The notes: generated by a model not told the origin, from the sequence alone. A stretch of 7,239 nucleotides of DNA from Chloroflexota bacterium (GCA_013695975.1 JACCZL010000168.1:1-7239); one strand, 5' to 3'; shown: positions 1-5,301, counted from the first letter of the stretch. Numbers and translations: made by a program.

Positions 1-56
1 ATCGTGTCCCTTCAGGCTAGCCGATTCCGCTGAGTCGGTCCCGCCGCTCGCGGATA

Positions 57-91
57 GCTGCCTGCGTTCATTATAGCGTGCCTCAGGCAGC
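57..91. repeat. Inverted repeat with 8-bp arms
   Basis: GCTGCCTG at 57-64 is the exact reverse complement of CAGGCAGC at 84-91, with a 19-base loop. It lies just downstream, on the minus strand, of the stop codon of the probable gene remnant at 128-284, so it could be the remains of a terminator for that gene. There is no T-run. The loop contains a TATAAT on the minus strand (70-75), but no matching -35 box is seen at the usual distance, so I do not call a promoter. Confidence 0.35.
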
Positions 92-127
92 AAGGGAAGA
101 TCCGAAATTCTCTCCGGGGCGCGGCAA

Positions 128-284
128 CTATCGGTAGACGATCGGGGCGAGATCGTCAACATCCACCACGCTGTCGCCGCCGGCATTGCGGATCACGGCG
201 GGTCAATTGACGAGATTGTCGGATTGTTCGATTCGGACGAACCCACCATTCGCTCTCGTCATTTTTGCCGTCCGCGTCACTATC
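128..284 (-). pseudogene. Probable frameshifted C-terminal remnant of a calcium-binding (TSP3/dockerin-like) protein
   Basis: Three adjacent minus-strand pieces lie in different frames but read sensibly in order. At 284-249 is DSDADGKNDESEW, a DxDxDGxxDxxE calcium-binding repeat of the thrombospondin type 3 kind. A second frame gives VGSSESNNPTISSIDP, like the linker that usually follows such repeats (WLVGTDPTNPxS). A third frame (196-128) gives NAGGDSVVDVDDLAPIVYR and a stop, like a dockerin/EF-hand loop. Two single-base losses, one near a TGGTGGG run and one near a CCC run, would join all three. Such proteins are usually exported. No coding potential could be followed upstream of 284, so this is a tail fragment. 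It could be coincidence in short sequence, a true pseudogene, or sequencing indels in homopolymers. Confidence 0.3.
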
Positions 285-387
285 AACCGAACCGACTAGC
301 TCACGGTTGTGTCGCGCGTCCCTTCGGCCCGTTCTTTCGATTGTGCAGCGTCCACCCTGCAGCAGCAAGCCTGTGTTCCCCGGCCGG

Positions 388-411
388 AGTACTGGAATCA
401 GTACTGGAATG
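388..411. repeat. 12-bp tandem duplication
   Basis: AGTACTGGAAT occurs at 388-398 and again at 400-410, giving two copies with a 12-base period. AGTACT within each copy is itself a palindrome. It lies in non-coding DNA about 105 bases left of the tRNA fragment. Its role is unknown; it could be simple slippage or part of a recombinase arm site. Confidence 0.5.
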
Positions 412-515
412 GCGCCTGCACGCAGCCGCTTCGCGGCGCACGCGGCAGGACAGAGACTCGCCTGACCAGATAGGGACGGGACGCTGCGCAACAGGGCGGG
501 ACGGTCAGAACCGAA

Positions 516-568
516 CTTGAAAACCGCTGGGCGCAAGCCCCGGGGGTTCGAATCCCTCCCCCTCCGCC
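516..568 (+). pseudogene. tRNA-Ser(TGA) 3'-half fragment, probable attachment-site scar
   Basis: The sequence matches the 3' half of a bacterial tRNA-Ser. It has an anticodon loop CTTGAAA (516-522, anticodon TGA), the 3' anticodon strand ACCGC, and a class II variable arm GGGC-GCAA-GCCC (529-540). The T arm is GGGGG/TTCGAAT/CCCTC (542-558), followed by the 3' acceptor strand CCCCTCC (559-565) and discriminator G566. The 5' half is absent: 511-515 (CCGAA) cannot pair with ACCGC, and no GGAGGGG acceptor strand or D arm is found upstream in the window. The break coincides with the anticodon loop, where tyrosine integrases commonly cross over when inserting into tRNA genes. This is therefore most likely the displaced 3' end left at the distal end of an integrated element lying to the left. 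Confidence 0.75.
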
Positions 569-570
569 CA

Positions 571-663
571 TCGACGAAAGTCACTCGCGGGACCGTCATA
601 CCAGGCTGAGCCAACAAGAGTGGTAGCGGCCCACGGGTAAACCGCGTCCGGATGCTGATTGGA
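571..663. other. Intergenic spacer
   Basis: This short non-coding stretch lies between the tRNA-Ser fragment and the stop codon of the minus-strand coiled-coil protein. I see no hairpin with a T-run, no promoter and no gene in it. Confidence 0.5.
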
Positions 664-1362
664 TCAGCCCCGCGCGCTGGGCGCCACTGCTCGACCGTCG
701 AGCACCCGCCAGACGCCGTAGGACTTCGCCATCGCCTCGGCTTCGGGTGTCACCCAGTCGCCAGCCACGGTCGGGAGGGCAGGTCGCACGCGTCCCAGCA
801 GCCCCGCCCGCCGAACGGCCCGCTCCACGTCGCTCAGCCCGACGCCTGCCGAGACTTCGACGACCAGATAGGTGTCACGATCCTCGTCTGGGCGACGCCC
901 GCGCACGATCAGGTCGGCCAGGCGCACGTCATGGGCAGCGTCGTCGTCGAGGGTCGCGGCCGCCAGGCCCTCATCGAGCAGGGCATCCAGCTCGTCCGCG
1001 CTGACCAGGCGGGCGCGGCGCAGCAGGCGGCCGAAATAGGCGCCGGCGCGGTCGCGATAGCGCCGCTCGAGGAAATCGCCGCGCATCTCGCCGACGTGGC
1101 CCGCTATCTCCCGCTGGGCTGCCGCCAGCTCGCCGAGCGCACCCTCGGTCCGTCGCTGGGCTGCCGCCAGCTCGCCGACGGTCGCGCGCAGCTCACCAAG
1201 CTCGCCCTCGGTTCGGCGCTGAGCTTCGGCCAGTTCCCGCACGAGGTCCGGCAGGCCGAGCAGCTCCTCCGTGAGGACGAGCCGTCGCAGCTCGGCCCGC
1301 CAGTCCGGGCGCTCCTCGAGCAGACGGACGAGATCCTGAAAGTCCTGGACGCTGAAGGCCAC
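664..1362 (-). CDS. Coiled-coil PD-(D/E)XK-like protein of the EVS type (DUF3782-like)
   Basis: This protein has 232 residues. The GTG start at 1362 is chosen because GGGAGGAG lies just upstream on the minus strand and the first residues (MAFSVQDFQDLVRLLEE) suit the family. Residues 1-40 resemble the N-terminus of a common family of uncharacterised proteins in cyanobacteria, Chloroflexota and archaea. Residues 40-100 form a repetitive coiled coil (ELAEAQRRTEG, ELAAAQRRTEG, ELAAAQREIAG). The C-terminal part has the pattern D150-LIVRG, then YLVVEVS (E169, S171), then DVERAVRRAGLL, which fits a PD-(D/E)XK nuclease fold in which the usual lysine of ExK is replaced by serine. That family is usually annotated as DUF3782 or PD-(D/E)XK; its role is unknown, and nuclease activity is only inferred from the fold. 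It is divergent from the lipoprotein gene, with 112 bases between the two starts. Confidence 0.85.
   Translation of the reverse strand: MAFSVQDFQDLVRLLEERPDWRAELRRLVLTEELLGLPDLVRELAEAQRRTEGELGELRATVGELAAAQRRTEGALGELAAAQREIAGHVGEMRGDFLERRYRDRAGAYFGRLLRRARLVSADELDALLDEGLAAATLDDDAAHDVRLADLIVRGRRPDEDRDTYLVVEVSAGVGLSDVERAVRRAGLLGRVRPALPTVAGDWVTPEAEAMAKSYGVWRVLDGRAVAPSARG
1112..1178 (-). repeat. Internal 25-bp direct repeat encoding the coiled coil
   Basis: A 25-base sequence at 1112-1136 is repeated identically at 1154-1178, a spacing of 42 bases or 14 codons. A more diverged copy of the same unit follows at about 1196-1240. The repeats encode the ELAAAQRRTEG units of the coiled coil. The in-frame spacing means copies can be gained or lost without breaking the gene. 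Confidence 0.8.
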
Positions 1363-1460
1363 GGGCTCCTCCCACGGCTAAGCATACCGCGTCGACCCCG
1401 TGGATGGCGCGGGCGTCCCCTGCCAGAGGGCTATGTCGTTGTGCCTGACCGGGGGCAGCG

Positions 1461-1465
1461 AGGAG
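1461..1465 (+). promoter_or_regulatory. Ribosome binding site deciding the lipoprotein start
   Basis: AGGAG lies 9 bases before the GTG at 1475. It favours that GTG over the upstream in-frame ATG at 1400, which would put about 25 residues without signal-peptide character ahead of the lipoprotein signal. Confidence 0.65.
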
Positions 1466-1474
1466 TATGTCGGG

Positions 1475-2449
1475 GTGCGAGCAGTGCGCAGGGCAGGATT
1501 CATCATCGGCGTCGCGCTCCTCCTGTGCGCCTGTGGCAGCTCGGGGCGCCCGCCGAACGCGCCGTCGAACCTTGCCGTCGCGACCCCCATGATGGCGACC
1601 CCGCCAGCGGCCACCCCAACCGTCCCAACCCCTGTCCGAGCGGTTGCGACCGACGCCGCCGGGGCGCCAACACCGCTGACACTTCCGACGCCGACCCCTC
1701 TGCCCTGGGTGCTGAACAAGCCAACCTCGTCGACGCCCATCGCCGTGTCAGCCAGGCCGATCGTCTCGGTCGATGTCGGTATTCCGCCTACCCCGGCGGC
1801 TGGTCCAGCAACATCCGGCGCCGGGGCGCCACGACCGGCCGCTGCGTCCCAGGTCGGATCGGGGGTCCAGGTAGAGATTCCCCAGTTCAACCATTATCGG
1901 CACAGGCTTGGTCCGACGGTGGTTCAGGGGATAGTCACGAACACGGGTCCGGCCCCAGCGGCGGGGATCGTCATCACCGTCTCGTTGATCGGAGATAACG
2001 GCGCCGTGGTCAAAGGCGCCCAGGCCTCGAGCGCCCTCCGCATCCTCTCGCCCAAGGCTCGGTCTCCCTGGCCGGTGTACGTCAACGACGCACCGCCCTT
2101 CAAAGAGGTGCGCGTGCAGGTCCAGGCCCGACCTCCCGGCGCGAAGGAGCTCTACACCCATGAGCTGAAGCCGGAGCAGATCACCGTGCGGCCGGCCGTG
2201 TCGGCCAGCAGCTCCGCCAGGATCGATGGACAGATCCTCAACACCGGCCAGACCGCTGCCCGAGGCGTCCGCGTCGTCACGGCGATCTTCGAACCGGATG
2301 GCACGCTCCTCGAGATCGGTGAGACCGCGGTCAAGGTTGCTGAGATCATGCCCGCTCGAAGCGCCGCGTTCGACCTCGAGCTGAGCGGCCGCGGGATCAA
2401 AGTGTTTCCGAAGTACGACTTCTTCGTCGAAGGCATGTCGCCGAAATAG
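1475..2449 (+). CDS. Lipoprotein with Thr/Pro-rich linker and two FxLYD-like domains
   Basis: This protein has 324 residues from a GTG start. The N-terminus is a lipoprotein signal: RAVRR, a hydrophobic stretch GFIIGVALLL, then a lipobox LCAC, with lipidation expected on Cys20 and the mature protein outside the cytoplasmic membrane. Residues 21 to about 125 are a low-complexity linker rich in Pro, Thr and Ala (for example TPPAATPTVPTP). Two tandem beta domains follow, at about 135-220 and 240-324. Each has the pattern GxVxNTGxxxAxGVxVxxxxxDxxGxxxxxGxAxxxxxxxxP...F, ending in KEVRVQVQ and YDFFVEGM. This matches the FxLYD family of extracytoplasmic domains, whose ligand is not known. Its 3' end faces the MBL-receiver gene, 32 bases away. 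No clear promoter is seen in the divergent region; the role is unknown. Confidence 0.8.
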   Translation: MRAVRRAGFIIGVALLLCACGSSGRPPNAPSNLAVATPMMATPPAATPTVPTPVRAVATDAAGAPTPLTLPTPTPLPWVLNKPTSSTPIAVSARPIVSVDVGIPPTPAAGPATSGAGAPRPAAASQVGSGVQVEIPQFNHYRHRLGPTVVQGIVTNTGPAPAAGIVITVSLIGDNGAVVKGAQASSALRILSPKARSPWPVYVNDAPPFKEVRVQVQARPPGAKELYTHELKPEQITVRPAVSASSSARIDGQILNTGQTAARGVRVVTAIFEPDGTLLEIGETAVKVAEIMPARSAAFDLELSGRGIKVFPKYDFFVEGMSPK

Positions 2450-2481
2450 AGCGCGGCGAGACCTGCCAGGTCGATGCGGAG

Positions 2482-3807
2482 TCAGGCGCCGGCTTCGGCG
2501 GCCCGGGTCAGCCAGGAACGAATCCGGGCGCGGAACTGGGCCAGGGCAAACGGCTTGCTCAGGTAGTCAGTCGCGCCCTCGGCGAAGCCGGCCAGGACGT
2601 CCTCGTCACCGCTGCGAGCGGTGAGCATGATGATCGGGACGCCTTCGAGCCGCGGATCGGCCCGCAGCGCCCGACAGGCGGCAAAGCCGTCCATGTGCGG
2701 CATCGTGACGTCGAGCAGGATCAAGTTGAACTGCTGCTGCTCGGCAAGTCGCACGGCCTCGCGCCCATCTCCAGCCCGCTGCACCTCGTACCCGTCTTCC
2801 TCGAGCGCCTCCTTGATCATGTCGCCAAGACTGTCGTCGTCCTCGGCCACCAGGATGCGAGCGCGGGTCGGCACTCGCGGGGCACGGGGACCTGGCTCGA
2901 CCGGCGCCGCTTCGGAACGCTCCGGCAGGGTCACCTCGCCCCCCTCGGCGGCGGCGATGACCTCCAGATGCCCGCCGGCCTTCGAGGCGTGCTCGCGGCA
3001 GGCCTCGAGTAGGGCGTCGACCGCGTCATCCCCGCGCGTCGGATCGTGGTGGAACAGAGCGAGCCGCTTGACGCCGCCGACCAGGGCCATGTCGACGACG
3101 TACTCGACGGGGCTGTGGCCCCAGCCGAGCTTGGCGGGAAACTCCGCGGCCGTGTACTGCGAGTCATGGATGACCAGATCGGCGTCCCGCAGGAACTCGG
3201 CGTGCCGAGCATCACCGGGGTGGAGCAGGTCGTTGGGGTCATGGGAGCCTGGCGCGCGGTCTGGACGCCAGGCGGGATGGGACTGTGGCTCATGGTCGGT
3301 GGCATACACGAGCGCGACGCCGCCGACCTCGATCCGATAGCCAAGGCAGGGCGCGGTATGGTTGAGGTACTGCGTCCGCACTCGAACCGCGTCGACCGAG
3401 AAGTTCCCCTCGCCCAGTTCCTCGAAGTCGACCTGCGAGGGCAGCTCCTTGATCGGCAACGGGAAATAGGCGTAGTCCATCTGGCCGCCGACGGCGCTCG
3501 GAAAGGAGCGGTCAATCCCGGCTGGGCCGTAGATCGTCAGGTGGCTGCCTGGCAGGAACGCCGGAACGAAGAACGGCAGACCCTGGATATGATCGCTATG
3601 GGTGTGGCCGATGAAGAGATGCGCTCGCACCGGTCCAGACTTTGCCAGCGCCAGCCCGAGCTCGCGGGCGCCCGTGCCGCAGTCGAAGATCAGGAGGGTG
3701 CCGTCGTCGGTCCGGACCTCCACGCAGGGTGTGTTACCCCCGTAACGGAGCGTCTCGGGCCCCGGCGCGGCGATCGACCCTCGCGTGCCCCAGAATCGGA
3801 CGCGCAT
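2482..3807 (-). CDS. Metallo-beta-lactamase-fold hydrolase fused to a response-regulator receiver domain
   Basis: This protein has 441 residues. The ATG start has GAGGAGG six bases upstream. Residues 1 to about 290 are an MBL-fold hydrolase of the Lactamase_B_2/RNase Z-like class, beginning MRVRFWGTRGSIAAPGPETL. Metal ligands are visible: HTHSDH (H68, H70, D72, H73), H150 in LNHTAPCLGY, D171 in ATDHEP, and histidines in GWGHSPVEY and LFHHDP. Residues 290-315 are a Pro/Glu-rich linker. Residues 316-441 are a complete receiver domain: acidic pocket E322/D323/D324, phospho-acceptor D366 in LILLDVTMP, T396 in MLTAR and K418 in LSKPF. Known relatives of this MBL class act as phosphodiesterases or nucleases, but the substrate here cannot be read from sequence. 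All receiver residues are present, so phosphorylation could control the hydrolase. No histidine kinase lies in the window, so it is an orphan regulator. It has its own promoter at 3871-3899. Confidence 0.92.
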   Translation of the reverse strand: MRVRFWGTRGSIAAPGPETLRYGGNTPCVEVRTDDGTLLIFDCGTGARELGLALAKSGPVRAHLFIGHTHSDHIQGLPFFVPAFLPGSHLTIYGPAGIDRSFPSAVGGQMDYAYFPLPIKELPSQVDFEELGEGNFSVDAVRVRTQYLNHTAPCLGYRIEVGGVALVYATDHEPQSHPAWRPDRAPGSHDPNDLLHPGDARHAEFLRDADLVIHDSQYTAAEFPAKLGWGHSPVEYVVDMALVGGVKRLALFHHDPTRGDDAVDALLEACREHASKAGGHLEVIAAAEGGEVTLPERSEAAPVEPGPRAPRVPTRARILVAEDDDSLGDMIKEALEEDGYEVQRAGDGREAVRLAEQQQFNLILLDVTMPHMDGFAACRALRADPRLEGVPIIMLTARSGDEDVLAGFAEGATDYLSKPFALAQFRARIRSWLTRAAEAGA

Positions 3808-3870
3808 CCCACGCCTCCTCGAGACTCTCGACCAGCTCGGCTCGGCGGCTCGTGCCGCTGGCCCGCCGCT

Positions 3871-3899
3871 ACTATGCGCCGCGTTTCGTCCCGTGTCAA
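3871..3899 (-). promoter_or_regulatory. Sigma70-type promoter for the MBL-receiver gene
   Basis: On the minus strand a perfect -35 box TTGACA (3899-3894) is followed after 17 bases by CATAGT (3876-3871), four of six matches to the -10 consensus. Transcription would start near 3864, leaving a leader of about 57 bases before the ATG. It lies in the 119-base gap after the nitrile hydratase alpha gene, so the MBL-receiver gene need not depend on readthrough. Confidence 0.65.
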
Positions 3900-3926
3900 G
3901 AGGGCCGAGTGGGCGCCGCGGTCCGC

Positions 3927-4583
3927 CTAGGCGAGCGACGGTTGACGGGCTCTGGCGACGCCGATCATGCTATCGCGGGTCACCAGCTCGGCGAGCTCGT
4001 CTTCGCGCAGGCTGTCGGTTCCAGCCGGACGCTCCGGCAGGACCAGGTAGCGCATGTCGGCTGTGCTGTCGACGACGCGGACCTCGACGTCCGGAGGCAG
4101 CTCGAGGCCGAACTCGCCGAGGACACCGCGCGGATCGGCGATCGCTCGGGCGCGGTAGGTCAGACCCTTGTACCAGGCCGGTGGCGCACCGAGGATCGCC
4201 CGCGGGTAGCACGAGCAGAGGGTGCAGACGACGACATGATGCACGGCGGGCGTGTTCTCGAGCACGACCAGCTCGGGTACACCCGCATCGATCTCGAGCA
4301 GCTCGCGCACCGCGCCCCTGGCATCGGCGAGCAGGCGCTCCATGAACCCCGGGTCCACCCAGGCGCGGGCGACGAGCCGCGCCCCGAGGGCCGGGGTCCG
4401 CGACTCCCAATCCTCGATCTGGGCCCGAACGTCGTCGGCCGTAAAGAGACCCTGCTCGACCAGTAGCGTCTGCACGGCCGCCGAGCGCCGCTCCCAGGCC
4501 GCCGTGTCCTCGTCATGGTGGCCGATCGGCTGGTGGTCGTTTGGCCCATGCCCGTGGCCATCATCGTGGTGACCGTCACTCAT
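3927..4583 (-). CDS. nthA: Nitrile hydratase alpha subunit, cobalt type, with His-rich N-terminus
   Basis: This protein has 218 residues. It carries the metal-binding motif VCTLCSC (C120, T121, C123, S124, C125), followed by YPRAILGAPPAWYKGLTYR and ending in RPAGTDSLREDELAELVTRDSMIGVARA, the conserved layout of nitrile hydratase alpha. In characterised enzymes the second and third cysteines are oxidised to sulfinate and sulfenate; threonine in CTLC marks the cobalt type, serine the iron type. The reaction is hydration of nitriles to amides in the cytoplasm. The ATG at 4583 is chosen because AGGAGG lies five bases upstream; a longer frame to 4673 has no such support. The first 23 residues hold seven histidines, an unusual extension that may bind metal. 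It lies downstream of a beta C-terminal domain gene. Thiocyanate hydrolase gamma is the main alternative, as it shares the same motif. Confidence 0.93.
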   Translation of the reverse strand: MSDGHHDDGHGHGPNDHQPIGHHDEDTAAWERRSAAVQTLLVEQGLFTADDVRAQIEDWESRTPALGARLVARAWVDPGFMERLLADARGAVRELLEIDAGVPELVVLENTPAVHHVVVCTLCSCYPRAILGAPPAWYKGLTYRARAIADPRGVLGEFGLELPPDVEVRVVDSTADMRYLVLPERPAGTDSLREDELAELVTRDSMIGVARARQPSLA

Positions 4584-4588
4584 GCGTT

Positions 4589-4594
4589 CCTCCT
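4589..4594 (-). promoter_or_regulatory. Ribosome binding site deciding the nitrile hydratase alpha start
   Basis: AGGAGG on the minus strand is separated by five bases from the ATG at 4583. This supports the shorter, 218-residue product that begins MSDGHHDDGHGHG. Confidence 0.8.
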
Positions 4595-4658
4595 GCTTGC
4601 GCTCCGATGGAAGCCTTGCTCGTGCTCCATTGAGGCTGGTTTGCCGGATGGGTGGTCG

Positions 4659-4685
4659 TAGGTGCGGGGACAAGCCCCGCCCCTA
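4659..4685. repeat. Palindromic hairpin, possible dispersed intergenic repeat
   Basis: TAGGTGCGGGG at 4659-4669 pairs with CCCCGCCCCTA at 4675-4685, ten of eleven bases, with a five-base loop. It sits in the 146-base gap between the beta-domain gene and the alpha gene. GC-palindromes of this kind (GGGGCGGGGCTTGTCCCCGCAC on the minus strand, read in two halves) are reminiscent of small multicopy intergenic repeats in environmental genomes. It may stabilise or attenuate the transcript between the two genes. Only one copy is in this window, so the repeat status is inference. Confidence 0.5.
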
Positions 4686-4721
4686 TGGAATCCCCTGGCG
4701 CCGCTGCTCGCAACAAACCCG

Positions 4722-4739
4722 GCCGGCTGTCAAGCCGGC
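4722..4739 (-). terminator. Hairpin spanning the stop codon of the beta-domain gene
   Basis: GCCGGCT at 4722-4728 pairs exactly with AGCCGGC at 4733-4739, with a four-base loop that includes the TGA stop (4732-4730) of the upstream gene. On the minus strand the stem is followed by a G/T-rich stretch (GGGTTTGTT) rather than a clean T-run. It could be a weak terminator or an attenuator reducing expression of the alpha gene, or just a stable 3' end. Confidence 0.35.
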
Positions 4740-5002
4740 TCGAGCCAGTGCTCGTAGATGTCGACGATCACCTTGTCCGGCCGTGGCGACCCACCCCAGA
4801 CCTGCGCCGCGTCGAACGCCACATAGTAGAGCGGCGCCTTCGGCAGGCCATCCTCGCCGTAGGCGAGCTGCTCTGGATTGCGGAAGCTGCCGTGGATCCG
4901 GCTGATGACGCCGGTCTTGCCGAAGATGTAGCTGGGGGTCCGCACGTGGCCTGAGCGGCTGCGTTCGATCACGCGGACCAGATCGCCTTCACTAAACCGC
5001 AT
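4730..5002 (-). CDS. Stand-alone C-terminal domain of nitrile hydratase beta subunit
   Basis: This protein has 90 residues. The ATG start has a GGGAGGG site upstream. The whole protein is the SH3-like barrel that forms the C-terminal half of nitrile hydratase beta: FSEGDLVRV (3-11), GHVRTPSY (18-25), GKTGVI (28-33), HGSFRNPE (37-44), PLYYVAF (57-63), VWG (68-70) and VDIYEHWLEP (80-89). A normal beta subunit is about 200-230 residues and has a helical N-terminal domain that is missing here; nothing resembling it is present up to the tRNA gene. Split beta chains are known in thiocyanate hydrolase, whose alpha subunit corresponds to this domain. It is the gene before the alpha subunit on the same strand, and the two products very probably associate. 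Confidence 0.88.
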   Translation of the reverse strand: MRFSEGDLVRVIERSRSGHVRTPSYIFGKTGVISRIHGSFRNPEQLAYGEDGLPKAPLYYVAFDAAQVWGGSPRPDKVIVDIYEHWLEPA

Positions 5003-5207
5003 GGCTCGAACCCTCCCGCCAACGGAAAGTGTATCGCACGCAGGTCTGGAGCCCCAGGGAAGCCAGCCTGTGTCGAGAACCGGAGCGATGCGGCCAACAG
5101 CACCGCATGGTCTAGCATGGGTCCTGCCAGCCTGCCAAACGGCGCTTGCTCGTCTGTGAGCAAATTCGTATCATAGGAGGTGGTCGGCGACGGGCCGCCC
5201 GTTCGAT
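5003..5207. other. Intergenic region between the nitrile hydratase locus and tRNA-Ser
   Basis: This is a 205-base non-coding region between divergent units. It contains the tRNA promoter (5146-5174, plus strand) and should also contain the promoter of the minus-strand nitrile hydratase genes, for which I see only a candidate -10 (TACACT) without a good -35. A small inverted repeat, ATGCGG/CCGCAT with a nine-base loop, lies near 5088-5108. No gene is seen. Confidence 0.5.
5146..5174 (+). promoter_or_regulatory. Sigma70-type promoter for tRNA-Ser(GCT)
   Basis: TTGCTC at 5146-5151 is followed after exactly 17 bases by TATCAT at 5169-5174. Transcription would start near 5181, about 27 bases before the mature tRNA 5' end, a normal leader for processing by RNase P. 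Confidence 0.65.
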
Positions 5208-5301
5208 GGAGGAGTCGCATAGTCTGGTCTAGTGCGGCCGCCTGCTAAGCGGTTGCCCGGGCCTTAAACCTGGGCCGCGAGTTCGAATCTCGCCTCCTCC
5301 G
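5208..5301 (+). tRNA. tRNA-Ser(GCT)
   Basis: The cloverleaf is complete. The acceptor stem GGAGGAG (5208-5214) pairs perfectly with CTCCTCC (5294-5300), the D stem is GCA/TGC, and the anticodon stem is GCCGC/GCGGT around the loop CTGCTAA, giving anticodon GCT for serine AGC/AGU codons. A long class II variable arm, GCCCGGG/CCTGGGC, is typical of tRNA-Ser. The T arm is GCGAG-TTCGAAT-CTCGC (5277-5293), followed by discriminator G5301. CCA is not encoded (the next bases are CCG), so it must be added after transcription. Confidence 0.95.

Larger units (their letters stand above)
1..515. other. Gene-poor left flank, possible end of an integrated element
   Basis: No convincing intact gene is seen here. 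By eye the first 300 bases are less GC-rich than the rest of the window. The open frames present are short, and the longest (minus strand, 156-617) runs antisense through the tRNA fragment and has no family-like sequence. The stretch holds an 8-bp inverted repeat (57-64 with 84-91), a 12-bp tandem duplication (388-411) and a probable decayed gene end (128-284, minus). Because the tRNA-Ser fragment at 516-568 lacks its 5' half, this flank is inferred to be the right-hand end of something inserted at a tRNA-Ser gene. No integrase is visible; it would lie outside the window. Confidence 0.4.

Noticed and set aside
1..568. Group I intron or split tRNA explanation for the half tRNA-Ser
   Set aside because: An intron in the anticodon loop would need the 5' exon (acceptor strand GGAGGGG, D arm) a few hundred bases upstream. 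None is seen in 515 bases, and no intron core is recognised.
156..617. A 153-codon minus-strand open frame overlapping the tRNA-Ser fragment
   Set aside because: It reads antisense through the tRNA T arm (RDSNPR is the typical tRNA shadow), is arginine-rich and low in family-like character, and has no good ribosome binding site.
652..1998. A 448-codon plus-strand open frame
   Set aside because: It lies antisense to the coiled-coil protein and then out of frame with the lipoprotein. Its first half mirrors the minus-strand repeats.
3046..4466. Long plus-strand frames opposite the MBL-receiver and nitrile hydratase genes
   Set aside because: Both minus-strand genes have clear catalytic motifs and ribosome binding sites. 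The plus-strand frames are shadows of GC-rich coding DNA.
4969..5220. An 83-codon minus-strand open frame upstream of the nitrile hydratase beta-domain gene, considered as the missing N-terminal domain
   Set aside because: Its sequence has no resemblance to the helical nitrile hydratase beta N-terminal domain. It overlaps the tRNA gene, its promoter and the start of the beta-domain gene.
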